From Variovorax saccharolyticus (lineage in GTDB: Bacteria > Pseudomonadota > Gammaproteobacteria > Burkholderiales > Burkholderiaceae_C), in assembly GCF_030316765.1 (NCBI RefSeq), contig NZ_JASZYT010000008.1, positions 248,001-312,000 of the forward strand: 64,000 nucleotides of DNA, in the 5' to 3' direction. The notes under the pieces were generated by a model that worked only from the letters and a program-made list of their open reading frames with translations, had not been told where the DNA came from and did not search any database. The position numbers and the translations under genes are program-made. Within the stretch, counting starts at the first letter, position 1, and each line of letters begins with the position of its first letter. This document shows positions 10,248 to 18,015 of the stretch, one piece after another.

Positions 10248-10274
10248 GACGCGCCGGCTCTCCGGTTTGTGACA
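10248..10274 (-). promoter_or_regulatory. ECF41-type promoter TGTCACA-N16-CGTC
   Basis: On the minus strand the sequence reads TGTCACA at 10274-10268, then exactly 16 bases, then CGTC at 10251-10248. This matches the published ECF41 promoter (TGTCACA, 16 bp, CGTC) without mismatch. It lies between the sigma-factor stop (10284) and the AhpD-like start (10156) and points into the AhpD gene. Transcription would begin near 10241. The match is direct; its use by the adjacent sigma factor is inference. Confidence 0.88.
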
Positions 10275-10283
10275 GACCCTGCC

Positions 10284-11165
10284 TCAATGGCCCTGAAAAG
10301 CCGCCGCCAGCCGCGCCAGCTTCTCGGGGTTGCGCTGCACGTGGATGCGCGTGATGCGCTCGCCATCGGTCTCGTAGGAGCCTGCGGATTCGAGCACCCC
10401 GTCGATGAAGCGCAGCAGCGCCCACTCGCCGTTGATCATCGCGAGCTCCACCCGCACGCCGCTGCCGAAGCGCAGGTGGGTGGCATAGAAGAGCTGCGCG
10501 ATGCGCTGGCCGCCCAGCAGCGGCTTGCCGAAGCTCGGCACGATGCCGCCGCCGTCGCCGATCAGCTCGGCGTTCTCGGCCAGCATGCCGTTCATGGCCG
10601 CGAAGTCGCCGCGCGACAGCGCCTCGGCGAAGCCGCGCATCAGCTGGTGGTGGGCGTCGCGCGAGACCGTGAAGCGCGGCCGCTCCTCGCGCAGCTGCGT
10701 CTTGGCGCGGTGCACGATCTGGCGGCAGGCGGCCTCGCTCTTGCCGATGGCCTTGGCCACTTCGTCGTAGTCGGCATCGAACACCTCGCGCAGCAGGAAG
10801 GCGGCGCGCGCCTCGGGCGCCAGCCGTTCGAGCATGAACAGGAAGGCGACCGAGACGTCGTCCGACAGCTCCTTGGTCTGCTCGGGCGTCGAAGGCCCAT
10901 CGGTCAGCACCGGCTCGGGCAGCCAGTAGCCGACGTAGTGCTCGCGCTGCACCTTGGCGGCACGCAGCCGGTCGATCGCGATCCGCGTGGTGATGGTCAC
11001 CAGCCAGGCCTCGGCGTTGTCGATGGTCTCCTGGGCCGCTTCGTGCCAGCGCAGCCAGGCGTCCTGCACCACGTCCTCGGCCTCGGCCACGGAGCCGAGC
11101 ATGCGGTAGGCGATGCCCTGCAGGCGGGGGCGGAGGCGGTTGAAGGTGGTGGTGGGGTCGGTCAT
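10284..11165 (-). CDS. ECF41 (SigJ-type) sigma factor with fused SnoaL-like C-terminal domain
   Basis: This 293-residue RNA polymerase sigma factor has region 2 at residues ~8-75 and region 4 at ~105-162. A C-terminal SnoaL/NTF2-like extension (~170-290) replaces an anti-sigma factor. Three hallmark motifs of group ECF41 are present: WLPEP at 81-85 in the linker, DGGG at 204-207, and NPEKL at 279-283 (family NPDKL-like). In studied members the extension both activates and restrains the sigma factor. The ATG at 11165 has AGGTG upstream. The downstream COE-type genes and the matching promoter at 10248-10274 support a one-operon regulon. The inducing signal is unknown. Confidence 0.93.
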   Translation of the reverse strand: MTDPTTTFNRLRPRLQGIAYRMLGSVAEAEDVVQDAWLRWHEAAQETIDNAEAWLVTITTRIAIDRLRAAKVQREHYVGYWLPEPVLTDGPSTPEQTKELSDDVSVAFLFMLERLAPEARAAFLLREVFDADYDEVAKAIGKSEAACRQIVHRAKTQLREERPRFTVSRDAHHQLMRGFAEALSRGDFAAMNGMLAENAELIGDGGGIVPSFGKPLLGGQRIAQLFYATHLRFGSGVRVELAMINGEWALLRFIDGVLESAGSYETDGERITRIHVQRNPEKLARLAAAFQGH

Positions 11166-11175
11166 GTGCACCTCA

Positions 11176-11202
11176 GACGTTGGACGCCGGGCGTTTGTGA
11201 CG
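11176..11202 (-). promoter_or_regulatory. Candidate autoregulatory ECF41 promoter CGTCACA-N16-CGTC
   Basis: On the minus strand CGTCACA (11202-11196), 16 bases, then CGTC (11179-11176) reproduce the ECF41 promoter with one mismatch in the first base. Both this site and the one at 10248-10274 share GTCACAAAC. It sits directly before the sigma-factor gene. A start point 6-8 bases after CGTC would fall only 2-5 bases before the ATG at 11165, giving a nearly leaderless mRNA, so function is less certain. Confidence 0.5.
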
Positions 11203-11209
11203 CCCGCCC

Positions 11210-12127
11210 TCACTCGATGTTCTGCACCTGTTCGCGCATCTGCTCCACCAGCACCTTCATGTCGACCCCGATCCGGGTCATCTCGAGCGTGGCCGACTTG
11301 GAGCCCAGCGTGTTCGCCTCTCGGTGAAGCTCCTGGATTAGGAAATCGAGACGCTTGCCGATCTCGCCGCCCTTCTTCACCAGCCGCTCGATCTCGTCCA
11401 GGTGCGAGTCGAGCCGGGTCAGCTCTTCGGCGACATCGATGCGAATCGCGAAAGCGGTCGCTTCCGACAGCGCCCGGTCCTGGGCCGCCTCGGGCGCCGT
11501 GGCGCCGCCGCCCAGGCCCATGGCCTCCTGCCAGCGCTCCAGGAACCGGGTGCGCTGCTGCTCGACCAGCTTGGGCACCAGCGGCAGGGCCTGCGCCGCC
11601 AGCTTGCGCAGCTGGCCCAGGTGGTCCAGCAGCATCTTCGCCAGTCGCGCGCCTTCGCGCTCGCGGGCCGCCATCAGGGCTTTCACGGTCTTTTCGGTCA
11701 GCTCGGTCAGGTCCGGGCCCCAGTCGCCCCGGGGCGCCGAATCGCCGGCCGCCAGCCGCAACACGTCGGCCACGCTGAGGTCGCGGGCACTCGGCAGCCA
11801 GGACTTGATGGTGTCCTGCACCCCGTTGAGCCGCTGCAGGAGCTTGGGCGACGGGTCGGCGACGCCGGCGGTGGCGGTGTTCTCGATCGCCACCCGCAGC
11901 TCGACCTTGCCGCGTTTCAACTGCCCGGTGAGCAGCTCGCGCAGCGCCGGCTCGTGCTGGCGCAGTTCTTCGGGCAGCTTGAAGGTGAGGTCGAGGAATC
12001 GGCTGTTGACCGAGCGGATCTCGACCCCGAGGCGGCCCGCGGGCTGGGGCCTGGCTTCGGCGTCGGAGTGGCTGCCTGTGGGGCCGTTCTGGCCGCTGGC
12101 ATAGCCGGTCATGCTGTAAACTGGCAT
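11210..12127 (-). CDS. yicC: YicC family endoribonuclease
   Basis: This is a 305-residue YicC-family protein. It opens with the family signature MPVYSMTGYASG and ends in the DUF1732 part, with VKKGGEIGKRLDF and QELHREANTLGSK, followed by KVLVEQMREQVQNIE. YicC proteins are endoribonucleases linked to stationary-phase growth and small-RNA turnover. The ATG at 12127 is supported by alignment of the SMTGYA start. The gene diverges from the kinase-phosphatase pair across a 90-bp gap. It lies 44 bp upstream of the sigma-factor ATG in the same direction, so some transcripts may read into the ECF41 module. Confidence 0.93.
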   Translation of the reverse strand: MPVYSMTGYASGQNGPTGSHSDAEARPQPAGRLGVEIRSVNSRFLDLTFKLPEELRQHEPALRELLTGQLKRGKVELRVAIENTATAGVADPSPKLLQRLNGVQDTIKSWLPSARDLSVADVLRLAAGDSAPRGDWGPDLTELTEKTVKALMAAREREGARLAKMLLDHLGQLRKLAAQALPLVPKLVEQQRTRFLERWQEAMGLGGGATAPEAAQDRALSEATAFAIRIDVAEELTRLDSHLDEIERLVKKGGEIGKRLDFLIQELHREANTLGSKSATLEMTRIGVDMKVLVEQMREQVQNIE

Positions 12128-12217
12128 CGCGCCTCGCTGTGGTTTGTTTGCGTTTCACCGAGGCCCGGCACCGCGTTCGCTTGCCGCACCATCGCCTTCG
12201 GGCGAAACTCCCGGATT

Positions 12218-13225
12218 ATGTCAAAGGTCAAACCTTCGCCCCTGCTTCCCGACACGATGATCGGGGGCTACCGCGTCGTGCGACGGCTTTCCGCCGGCGG
12301 CTTCGGCGTCGTCTACCTGGCTGTCGACAACAGCGGCCAGCAGGTCGCCATCAAGGAATACCTGCCCTCGTCGCTGGCCACCCGCGGCACCGGCGAGCTC
12401 AATCCCCAGGTGCCGCCCGAGAAGCTCTCGCTCTACCGGCTCGGCCTCAAGAGCTTCTTCGAGGAAGGCCGCTCGCTGGCCCAGATCTCGCACGCCTCGG
12501 TGGTCAGCGTGCTCAACTTCTTCCGCGAGAACGAGACCGTCTACATGGTCATGAACTACCTGGAGGGTGCCACCCTGCAGGATTTCATCGTCACGGCCCG
12601 CGACCTCAAGAAGCAGAAAGTATTCAGGGAGTCGACCATCCGGTCGCTCTTCGACGAAATCCTGCGCGGCCTGCGCATCGTCCACCAGCACAAGATGCTG
12701 CACCTGGACATCAAGCCCGCCAACATCTTCGTCACCGACGACGACCGCGCCGTGATGATCGACTTCGGTGCCGCCCGCGAAGTGCTGTCCAAGGAGGGCA
12801 ACTTCATCCGCCCGATGTACACCCCCGGCTTCGCGGCCCCCGAGATGTACCGGCGCGATTCGTCGATGGGCCCCTGGACCGACATCTATGCCATCGGCGC
12901 CTGCATCTACGCCTGCATGCAGGGCTACCCGCCCAACGACGCGCCCCAGCGCATCGAGAAAGACCGCCTGGGCCTGTCGCTGTCGCGGCTGCGCGGCATC
13001 TACTCCGACAACCTGATCGAGGTGGTCGAGTGGTGCATGTCGCTCGATCCGCTGTCGCGCCCGCAGTCGGTGTTCGCCCTGCAGAAAGAGCTCAGCCGCG
13101 AAGGCGAGCGTCGTTACACCAAGCTCACTGTCGGCGAGAAAGTAAGACTTTCCATCGACAACATGCGTTCATTCGAAAAGAAGGGCCTGCCCAAAGCAGC
13201 AGCGCCCACCACACGCCCCGCATGA
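12218..13225 (+). CDS. Serine/threonine protein kinase (Hanks type)
   Basis: This is a 335-residue soluble eukaryotic-like kinase. It has a glycine-rich loop at residues ~25-33 (SAGGFGVVY), the ATP lysine K46 in AIKEYLP, the catalytic loop HLDIKPAN at 162-169 with D164, DFG at 182-184 and an APEMY motif. No transmembrane or PASTA segment follows, so it probably signals in the cytoplasm. I take the ATG at 12218 as the start; the open frame extends far upstream only as a shadow of yicC. The stop overlaps the phosphatase start by ATGA, so kinase and phosphatase are made as a pair. Substrates are unknown. Confidence 0.93.
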   Translation: MSKVKPSPLLPDTMIGGYRVVRRLSAGGFGVVYLAVDNSGQQVAIKEYLPSSLATRGTGELNPQVPPEKLSLYRLGLKSFFEEGRSLAQISHASVVSVLNFFRENETVYMVMNYLEGATLQDFIVTARDLKKQKVFRESTIRSLFDEILRGLRIVHQHKMLHLDIKPANIFVTDDDRAVMIDFGAAREVLSKEGNFIRPMYTPGFAAPEMYRRDSSMGPWTDIYAIGACIYACMQGYPPNDAPQRIEKDRLGLSLSRLRGIYSDNLIEVVEWCMSLDPLSRPQSVFALQKELSREGERRYTKLTVGEKVRLSIDNMRSFEKKGLPKAAAPTTRPA

Positions 13226-14127
13226 AATTCTCGGTATTCCAGGTCAGCCGCAAAGGTGGCCGCCTCAAGAACGAAGACCGCATGGGCTACTGCTACACGC
13301 GGGAGTCCGGCCTCTTCGTGCTGGCCGACGGCATGGGCGGGCACCCCGAAGGCGAGGTCGCGGCCCAGCTGGCGCTGCAATCCATCGCCGCGCTCTACCA
13401 GCACGAGGCCCGGCCGATCGTCAAGGACGTCAAGGCCTTCCTGACCTCGGCGGTGATGGCCGCGCACCAGCAGATCATGCGTTACGCCGGCAACAAGGGC
13501 ATGCTCGACACGCCCCGCACCACGGTGGTGGCGGCGGTCATCCAGGGCAACACCGCCACCTGGATCCACTGCGGCGATTCGCGCCTGTACGTGATCCGCG
13601 ACGGCGAGCTGCTGACCCGCACCCGCGACCATTCGCATGCCGAGCGCCCGCGCGCCAATGCCGGCCCCGAGCCGGTCAACCGCAACCTGCTGCTGACCTG
13701 CCTGGGCTCGCCGACCACGCCGCTGTTCGACGTCTCGGCGCCGCTGCAGCTGCAGCGCGGCGACCGCATCATGCTGTGCTCCGACGGCGTCTGGGGCGTG
13801 CTCGACGACGGCGTCATCGTGCACATCCTGTCGTCCGGCAAGCCGGTGTCCGACTCGGCGCCCGACCTGGCCGAGATGGCGCTGCGCAACGGCGGCAGCC
13901 ACAGCGACAACGTCACGCTCATCGCCCTCGAATGGGAGACCCCCGACGCGCCGGGCGAAAAGCGCGGCGTCTCCACCGACAGCATCAGCGACGGCGTGTT
14001 CGCCTCCACCATCCAGGCCGGCATGCCGTCCGACAGCGAGCTCGACGACCTCGACGACGACGCCATCGAGCGCTCGATCGCCGAGATCAACGAGGCGATC
14101 AAGCGCTCCGCAGCCCGCAAGGGCTGA
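13222..14127 (+). CDS. PP2C family serine/threonine phosphatase
   Basis: This 301-residue Mn/Mg-dependent phosphatase carries the PP2C motifs NEDR (17-20), LADGMGGHPEGE (~34-45), GDSRLYVIRDGE, a DGVWGVLDD segment and GGSHSDNVT. These supply the metal-binding aspartates. The last ~50 residues are acidic (LDDLDDDAIERS) and look like a flexible tail outside the catalytic domain. It overlaps the upstream kinase gene by 4 bases and is expected to reverse that kinase's phosphorylation. rph follows 30 bp downstream in the same direction. Confidence 0.93.
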   Translation: MKFSVFQVSRKGGRLKNEDRMGYCYTRESGLFVLADGMGGHPEGEVAAQLALQSIAALYQHEARPIVKDVKAFLTSAVMAAHQQIMRYAGNKGMLDTPRTTVVAAVIQGNTATWIHCGDSRLYVIRDGELLTRTRDHSHAERPRANAGPEPVNRNLLLTCLGSPTTPLFDVSAPLQLQRGDRIMLCSDGVWGVLDDGVIVHILSSGKPVSDSAPDLAEMALRNGGSHSDNVTLIALEWETPDAPGEKRGVSTDSISDGVFASTIQAGMPSDSELDDLDDDAIERSIAEINEAIKRSAARKG

Positions 14128-14157
14128 ACCGTTTCAATCTTTCCCTTTCCGTTCACC

Positions 14158-14886
14158 ATGACAGTTTTCGTTCGAAGCGGCGGCCGTGCGGCCGACCAGC
14201 TGCGCCCCGTGCGCATCACCCGCGGCTACACCATCCACGCCGAGGGCTCGGTGCTGATCGAGTTCGGCCAGACCCGCGTGCTGTGCACCGCCTCGGTCGA
14301 AGAGAAGGTGCCGCCGCACAAGCGCGGCAGCGGCGAGGGCTGGGTCACGGCCGAATACGGCATGCTGCCCCGGGCCACCCACACCCGCAGCGACCGCGAA
14401 GCCGCCCGCGGCAAGCAGAGCGGCCGCACGCAGGAGATCCAGCGCCTCATCGGCCGCTCGATGCGCGCCGTGTTCAACCTGGCGGCGCTCGGCGAACGCA
14501 CCATCCACCTCGACTGCGACGTGCTGCAGGCCGACGGCGGCACCCGCACCGCGGCCATCACCGGCGCCTTCGTGGCGGCGCAGGACGCGGTCAACAAGCT
14601 GCTGGCGGCCGGCAAGATCCAGGCGACGCCGATCCTCGGCCACGTGGCGGCCATCTCGGTCGGCATCGTGCAGGGCACGCCGCTGCTCGACCTCGAATAC
14701 ACCGAGGACTCGGCCTGCGACACCGACATGAACGTCGTCATGACCGGCGCCGGCCACTTCGTCGAAGTGCAGGGCACGGCCGAAGGCGCAGCCTTCTCGC
14801 GCGACGAGATGAACCAGCTGCTGGCCCTGGCCGAGAAGGGCATCGTCGAACTGACCGCGCTGCAGACGCAGGCCCTGGCCGCTTGA
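14158..14886 (+). CDS. rph: Ribonuclease PH
   Basis: This 242-residue phosphorolytic 3'-5' exoribonuclease trims tRNA 3' ends. Family features include [14 protein letters not shown] near residue 65-78, the [14 protein letters not shown] block, the phosphate-binding [12 protein letters not shown] near residue 118-129, and the acidic catalytic segment DLEYTEDS around 178-185. The length is normal and, unlike the frameshifted rph of E. coli K-12, the C-terminus is intact. No strong Shine-Dalgarno sequence precedes the ATG at 14158. rdgB begins 20 bases after the stop. Confidence 0.96.
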   Translation: MTVFVRSGGRAADQLRPVRITRGYTIHAEGSVLIEFGQTRVLCTASVEEKVPPHKRGSGEGWVTAEYGMLPRATHTRSDREAARGKQSGRTQEIQRLIGRSMRAVFNLAALGERTIHLDCDVLQADGGTRTAAITGAFVAAQDAVNKLLAAGKIQATPILGHVAAISVGIVQGTPLLDLEYTEDSACDTDMNVVMTGAGHFVEVQGTAEGAAFSRDEMNQLLALAEKGIVELTALQTQALAA

Positions 14887-14906
14887 GCCAGCCGCGCCCC
14901 CTGGCG

Positions 14907-15512
14907 ATGAAACTGGTTCTCGCATCCAACAACGCCGGCAAGCTGGCCGAACTGCAGGCGCTCTTCGCGCCGCTCGGCGTCGAGCTGGTGCGGCAGTCCG
15001 AGCTCGGCGTCGGCGAGGCCGACGAGCCCTTCCGCACCTTCGTCGAGAACGCGCTCGCCAAGGCCCGCCACGCGGCGGCCGCCACCGGCCTGCCGGCCAT
15101 CGCCGACGATGCGGGCCTCTGCGTCGAGGCCTTCGGCGGCCTGCCGGGCGTCGACACCGCCTACTACGCCACCCAGTTCGGCTACGAGAAGGGCGACGCC
15201 AACAACGTGCGCGCGCTGCTCGAGCAGATGGACGGCGTGCACAACCGCCGCGCCGCGCTGGTCAGCACCCTGGTGGCGCTGCGCAGCGCCGACGACCCCG
15301 AGCCGCTGATCGCGGTCGGCCGCGCGCCGGGGGAGATCACGCGCGCGCCCATCGGCGACAACGGCTTCGGCTTCGACCCCGTGATGTTCCTGCCGCAGTT
15401 CGGCAAGACCTTTGCCCAGCTGCCGACCGACGTCAAGAACGCCAACAGCCATCGCGGCCAGGCCGCCCGCGCGATGCTGTCCCTGATGCGCGACCGCTGG
15501 CCCTTGTCGTGA
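14907..15512 (+). CDS. rdgB: RdgB/HAM1 non-canonical purine NTP pyrophosphatase
   Basis: This 201-residue enzyme hydrolyses XTP, dITP and ITP to monophosphates and keeps deaminated purines out of nucleic acids. Signatures are SNNAGKLAELQ at residues 7-17, FVENALAKARHAA, the catalytic DDAGLCVEAFGGLPG, the NGFGFDPVMF block, and SHRGQA near the C-terminus. I chose the ATG at 14907 because the protein then begins MKLVLASNNAGK, the typical start; a TTG at 14883 overlapping the rph stop is an alternative. The rph-rdgB-hemW order is a common housekeeping arrangement. Confidence 0.96.
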   Translation: MKLVLASNNAGKLAELQALFAPLGVELVRQSELGVGEADEPFRTFVENALAKARHAAAATGLPAIADDAGLCVEAFGGLPGVDTAYYATQFGYEKGDANNVRALLEQMDGVHNRRAALVSTLVALRSADDPEPLIAVGRAPGEITRAPIGDNGFGFDPVMFLPQFGKTFAQLPTDVKNANSHRGQAARAMLSLMRDRWPLS

Positions 15513-16777
15513 GCGTGATGATCCCGATCGCCACCGGCGCCGAAGAGGCGGCCGAGGGCGCGGCCGGCGCCAACGACGTGCTGCACCTGATGCGCCCCGG
15601 CCCGCTGCAGCTGGCGGCACTGCCGCCGCTGTCGCTCTACGTGCATCTGCCGTGGTGCCTGCGCAAGTGCCCGTATTGCGACTTCAATTCGCACGAATGG
15701 CGTGCAAAAGGCGGCAACGCTGCCGATGAGGCCCTGCCCGAGCAACGCTACATCGACGCCCTGGTGGCCGACCTCGACGCCGCGCTGCCGCTGGTGTGGG
15801 GCCGCACGGTGCACACCATCTTCATCGGCGGCGGAACGCCGAGCCTGTTCTCGCCGGCCGCCATCGACCGCCTGATCGGCGACCTGCGCGCCCGCCTCAA
15901 GCTGGCGCCAGATTGCGAGATCAGCCTGGAGGCCAACCCCGGCACCTTCGAGCGCGACCGCTTCCGCGCCTTTCGGGCGGCCGGCGTCACGCGGCTGTCG
16001 GTGGGGGTGCAGAGCTTCGACGACGAGCATCTGAAGGCGCTCGGCCGCGTGCACGACCGCGCCCAAGCCATCGCCGCGGTGGAAGAGGCCGCGGCGGCCT
16101 TCGATACCTTCAACCTCGACCTGATGTATGCGCTGCCGGGCCAGACGCTGGAGGGCCTCGATGCCGACCTCGACCAGGCGCTGGCGCTGCAGCCGCCGCA
16201 CCTGTCGGTGTATCACCTGACCATCGAGCCGAACACCTACTTCGCCAAGTTCCCGCCCGTGATCCCCGAGGACGACCTGGCTTACGACATGCTCGACCGC
16301 ATCACCGAGCGAACGGCCGCCAGCGGACTCCGTCGATACGAGATATCGGCCTACGCGCGCGCGGGCCATGCCTGTGCTCACAATCTGAACTATTGGCAGT
16401 TCGGCGATTACCTCGGGATCGGCGCCGGTGCCCACAGCAAACTGACATTCGCGCACCGGGTGGTGCGCCAGGTGCGGTACCGGGAGCCGCGCCTGTACAT
16501 GGACAACGCGATCGCCGGCCATGCAGTCGCCCAGAGCGACGAGGTCGGCATCGGGGCCTTGCCCTTCGAATACATGCTCAATGCCCTGCGGCTGAAGGAT
16601 GGGTTTACGCTGGCGGAGTTCGGTGAACGCACCGGGCTGGCCATTACTTCCATCCAGCGCGGTCTTGAAGAGGCGGAGCGCAAGGGTTTGATACAAAGAG
16701 ACCTCGCACGCGTCTGGCCGACGACGCGTGGATTCGACTTTTTGAGCGACCTGCAGTCCATCTTCCTGCCGGACTGA
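15509..16777 (+). CDS. hemW: HemW, radical SAM heme chaperone
   Basis: This is a 422-residue radical SAM protein of the HemW (formerly HemN-like) family. The iron-sulfur motif CLRKCPYC places Cys50, Cys54 and Cys57 on the [4Fe-4S] cluster. The FIGGGTPSLF and LEANPGTFE segments bind SAM, and HNLNYWQFGDYLGIGAGAHS is typical of the family. HemW proteins bind heme and deliver it to respiratory enzymes rather than oxidising coproporphyrinogen. The GTG at 15509 overlaps the rdgB stop; an ATG three codons later (15518) is equally possible. A 30-residue N-terminal extension precedes the usual start of homology. Confidence 0.94.
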   Translation: MSVMIPIATGAEEAAEGAAGANDVLHLMRPGPLQLAALPPLSLYVHLPWCLRKCPYCDFNSHEWRAKGGNAADEALPEQRYIDALVADLDAALPLVWGRTVHTIFIGGGTPSLFSPAAIDRLIGDLRARLKLAPDCEISLEANPGTFERDRFRAFRAAGVTRLSVGVQSFDDEHLKALGRVHDRAQAIAAVEEAAAAFDTFNLDLMYALPGQTLEGLDADLDQALALQPPHLSVYHLTIEPNTYFAKFPPVIPEDDLAYDMLDRITERTAASGLRRYEISAYARAGHACAHNLNYWQFGDYLGIGAGAHSKLTFAHRVVRQVRYREPRLYMDNAIAGHAVAQSDEVGIGALPFEYMLNALRLKDGFTLAEFGERTGLAITSIQRGLEEAERKGLIQRDLARVWPTTRGFDFLSDLQSIFLPD

Positions 16778-16791
16778 AAGGGGACAAAGCT

Positions 16792-17508
16792 ATGGAACAG
16801 AACAACGACATCGACACCGAAGCGCTGGAATCGAGCGCCGCCGCAGCCATCAAGCGCCGGGCCCGCGGCCGGCCCAGCCCCGAGCAGGCGGCTGCGCTGC
16901 GCGAATCCTTTCTTGCAGCGGCCCTGGAGTCCTTCCTGGACAAGGGCTACTCGGCCACCAGCATCGAGGCCATCGCCCGCGAGGCCGGCGTGGCCAAGAT
17001 CACCATCTACCGCCAGTTCGACAACAAGGAGGCGCTGTTCCGCGAGGTGGCGCACCGGGCCGTCAGCAACGCCCGCGAGACCATGCAGAACACGCTGGTG
17101 CACCGCGGCAGCGACGAGCGCCAGACCCTGATCGAACTGGTCGAGCGCATGTACCTGAGCGGCACCGAGCCCAAGACCCTGGCCCTCATGCGCCTGGTGA
17201 TCGCCGAGGCGGTGCGCTTTCCGGAGCTGGCCAAGTCGCTCTATGCCGAGAACAGCTACGTGCTGGCGCCCGTGGTCGACTACCTGGCCGAGGCGCACCG
17301 CGCCGGCAAGCTGCACGTGCCGCAGCCCGAACTGTCGGCGGTGCAGCTGTCGATCCTGGCCTTCGGCGGGGTGCGCTTCTTCATCTCGAAGCCCCTGGCG
17401 GGCCCGGAGGAGCGGCGCGTGTGGGCCGAAGGCATCGTGGACCTGGTGCTGCGGGGCTGGGCGCCGGACTCGGCTGCTGCCGCGAAAGTGCCCCAGGGCT
17501 CAGACTAA
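16792..17508 (+). CDS. TetR/AcrR family transcriptional regulator
   Basis: This is a 238-residue regulator. Residues ~25-45 are basic (KRRARGRPS), followed by the TetR helix-turn-helix at ~45-90 (GYSATSIEAIAREAGVAKITIYRQFDNKE, described here by position rather than function). The ligand-binding C-terminal domain resembles the TetR_C AefR-like group. A strong AAAGGGGACAAAG Shine-Dalgarno region precedes the ATG. It starts 14 bp after hemW and may be cotranscribed. No obvious target gene adjoins it, since a tRNA follows. A palindrome of the kind TetR proteins bind occurs at 60051-60074, but a link is speculation. Confidence 0.9.
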   Translation: MEQNNDIDTEALESSAAAAIKRRARGRPSPEQAAALRESFLAAALESFLDKGYSATSIEAIAREAGVAKITIYRQFDNKEALFREVAHRAVSNARETMQNTLVHRGSDERQTLIELVERMYLSGTEPKTLALMRLVIAEAVRFPELAKSLYAENSYVLAPVVDYLAEAHRAGKLHVPQPELSAVQLSILAFGGVRFFISKPLAGPEERRVWAEGIVDLVLRGWAPDSAAAAKVPQGSD

Positions 17509-17547
17509 AATCCCGACCCTGCCTTCCCGCGCGACGAAGGCAGTCCA

Positions 17548-17635
17548 GGAGAGTTGGGTGAGTGGTTTAAACCAGCAGTCTTGAAAACTGCCGACGGGCA
17601 ACCGTCCGTGAGTTCGAATCTCACACTCTCCGCCA
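17548..17635 (+). tRNA. tRNA-Ser(TGA)
   Basis: This 88-nt gene includes an encoded CCA. The 7-bp acceptor stem GGAGAGT pairs with ACTCTCC, followed by discriminator G and CCA at 17633-17635. The anticodon arm GCAGT-CTTGAAA-ACTGC gives anticodon TGA. A long variable arm (ACGGGCAACCGT) marks it as a class II serine tRNA. The T arm GTGAGTTCGAATCTCAC is perfect. A 6-bp hairpin at 17640-17656 follows but has no T-run. Its 3' end is copied at 18265-18278 (see findings). Confidence 0.98.
17621..17634 (+). repeat. Left copy of 14-bp direct repeat, in tRNA-Ser 3' end (att-like)
   Basis: TCACACTCTCCGCC covers part of the T arm, the 3' acceptor strand, the discriminator and CC of tRNA-Ser. An identical 14-mer lies 644 bp downstream in the same orientation. 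Integrases of the tyrosine-recombinase family commonly use tRNA 3' ends in this way. Confidence 0.7.
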
Positions 17636-17691
17636 GCGATCGATGTCTCTCATCGACGCTCGGGCAGTTCGATATTTCGCCCCATCCGCCG

Positions 17692-18015
17692 CTAGCCGCC
17701 AGTGCACGCAACCGGCGTGGCGCGCCCCACGGCCCACGACGTGCGACCCTGCTCGATGAGCATCGTTTGGCGTCCGTTGGAGAACGTGGTCCCCGACTTT
17801 CCGATCGCAGGAAGATCGATGGCGGCCGCTCCGTCAACGGAGACCGAGGCGCTGTCTCCCATCAAGCGCACAGCCAGGCGCGTCCCATCGCAAACGTAGC
17901 TGCTGACTGGATAGGGATTGCCGACACCGATCGACGGACCTGGCGTCGGATGCTGGCAGGCGGCCAGTGTCCAGATGGCAATCATGCCGAAGATTGAACA
18001 AAGAAAGCGTTGCAT
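17692..18015 (-). CDS. MliC-type lysozyme-inhibitor-like lipoprotein
   Basis: This 107-residue lipoprotein starts MQRFLCSIFG with a hydrophobic signal and a lipobox-like LAAC at about residue 17-20. The mature part begins with YVCDGTRLAVR, has a central SVDGAAAIDLPAIGKSG, and ends with a Cys near the C-terminus. That is the beta-barrel pattern of MliC/PliC inhibitors of C-type lysozyme (a CDG start, an SG in the middle, a terminal Cys). It may protect peptidoglycan from host or protist lysozyme. I chose the ATG at 18015 because GAGGGG lies upstream and a signal peptide follows; the frame is open 39 codons further upstream. It is the only clear gene inside the segment bounded by the tRNA-derived repeats. 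Confidence 0.7.
   Translation of the reverse strand: MQRFLCSIFGMIAIWTLAACQHPTPGPSIGVGNPYPVSSYVCDGTRLAVRLMGDSASVSVDGAAAIDLPAIGKSGTTFSNGRQTMLIEQGRTSWAVGRATPVACTGG

Noticed and set aside
11402-12217. Upstream in-frame extension of the Ser/Thr kinase
   Set aside because: It runs antisense to yicC, and the kinase fold begins right after the ATG at 12218.
12220-14127. Kinase-phosphatase pair as part of a type VI secretion locus
   Set aside because: Such pairs occur in T6SS loci, but no Tss or FHA gene is nearby and the flanks are RNA-processing genes.
17640-17656. Terminator of tRNA-Ser
   Set aside because: The stem TCGATG/CATCGA lacks a T-run. It is noted only in the tRNA entry.
17554-17997. 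Plus-strand frame running through tRNA-Ser and beyond
   Set aside because: It starts inside the tRNA, is low in complexity and has no family resemblance. The tRNA and the minus-strand lipoprotein explain the sequence.
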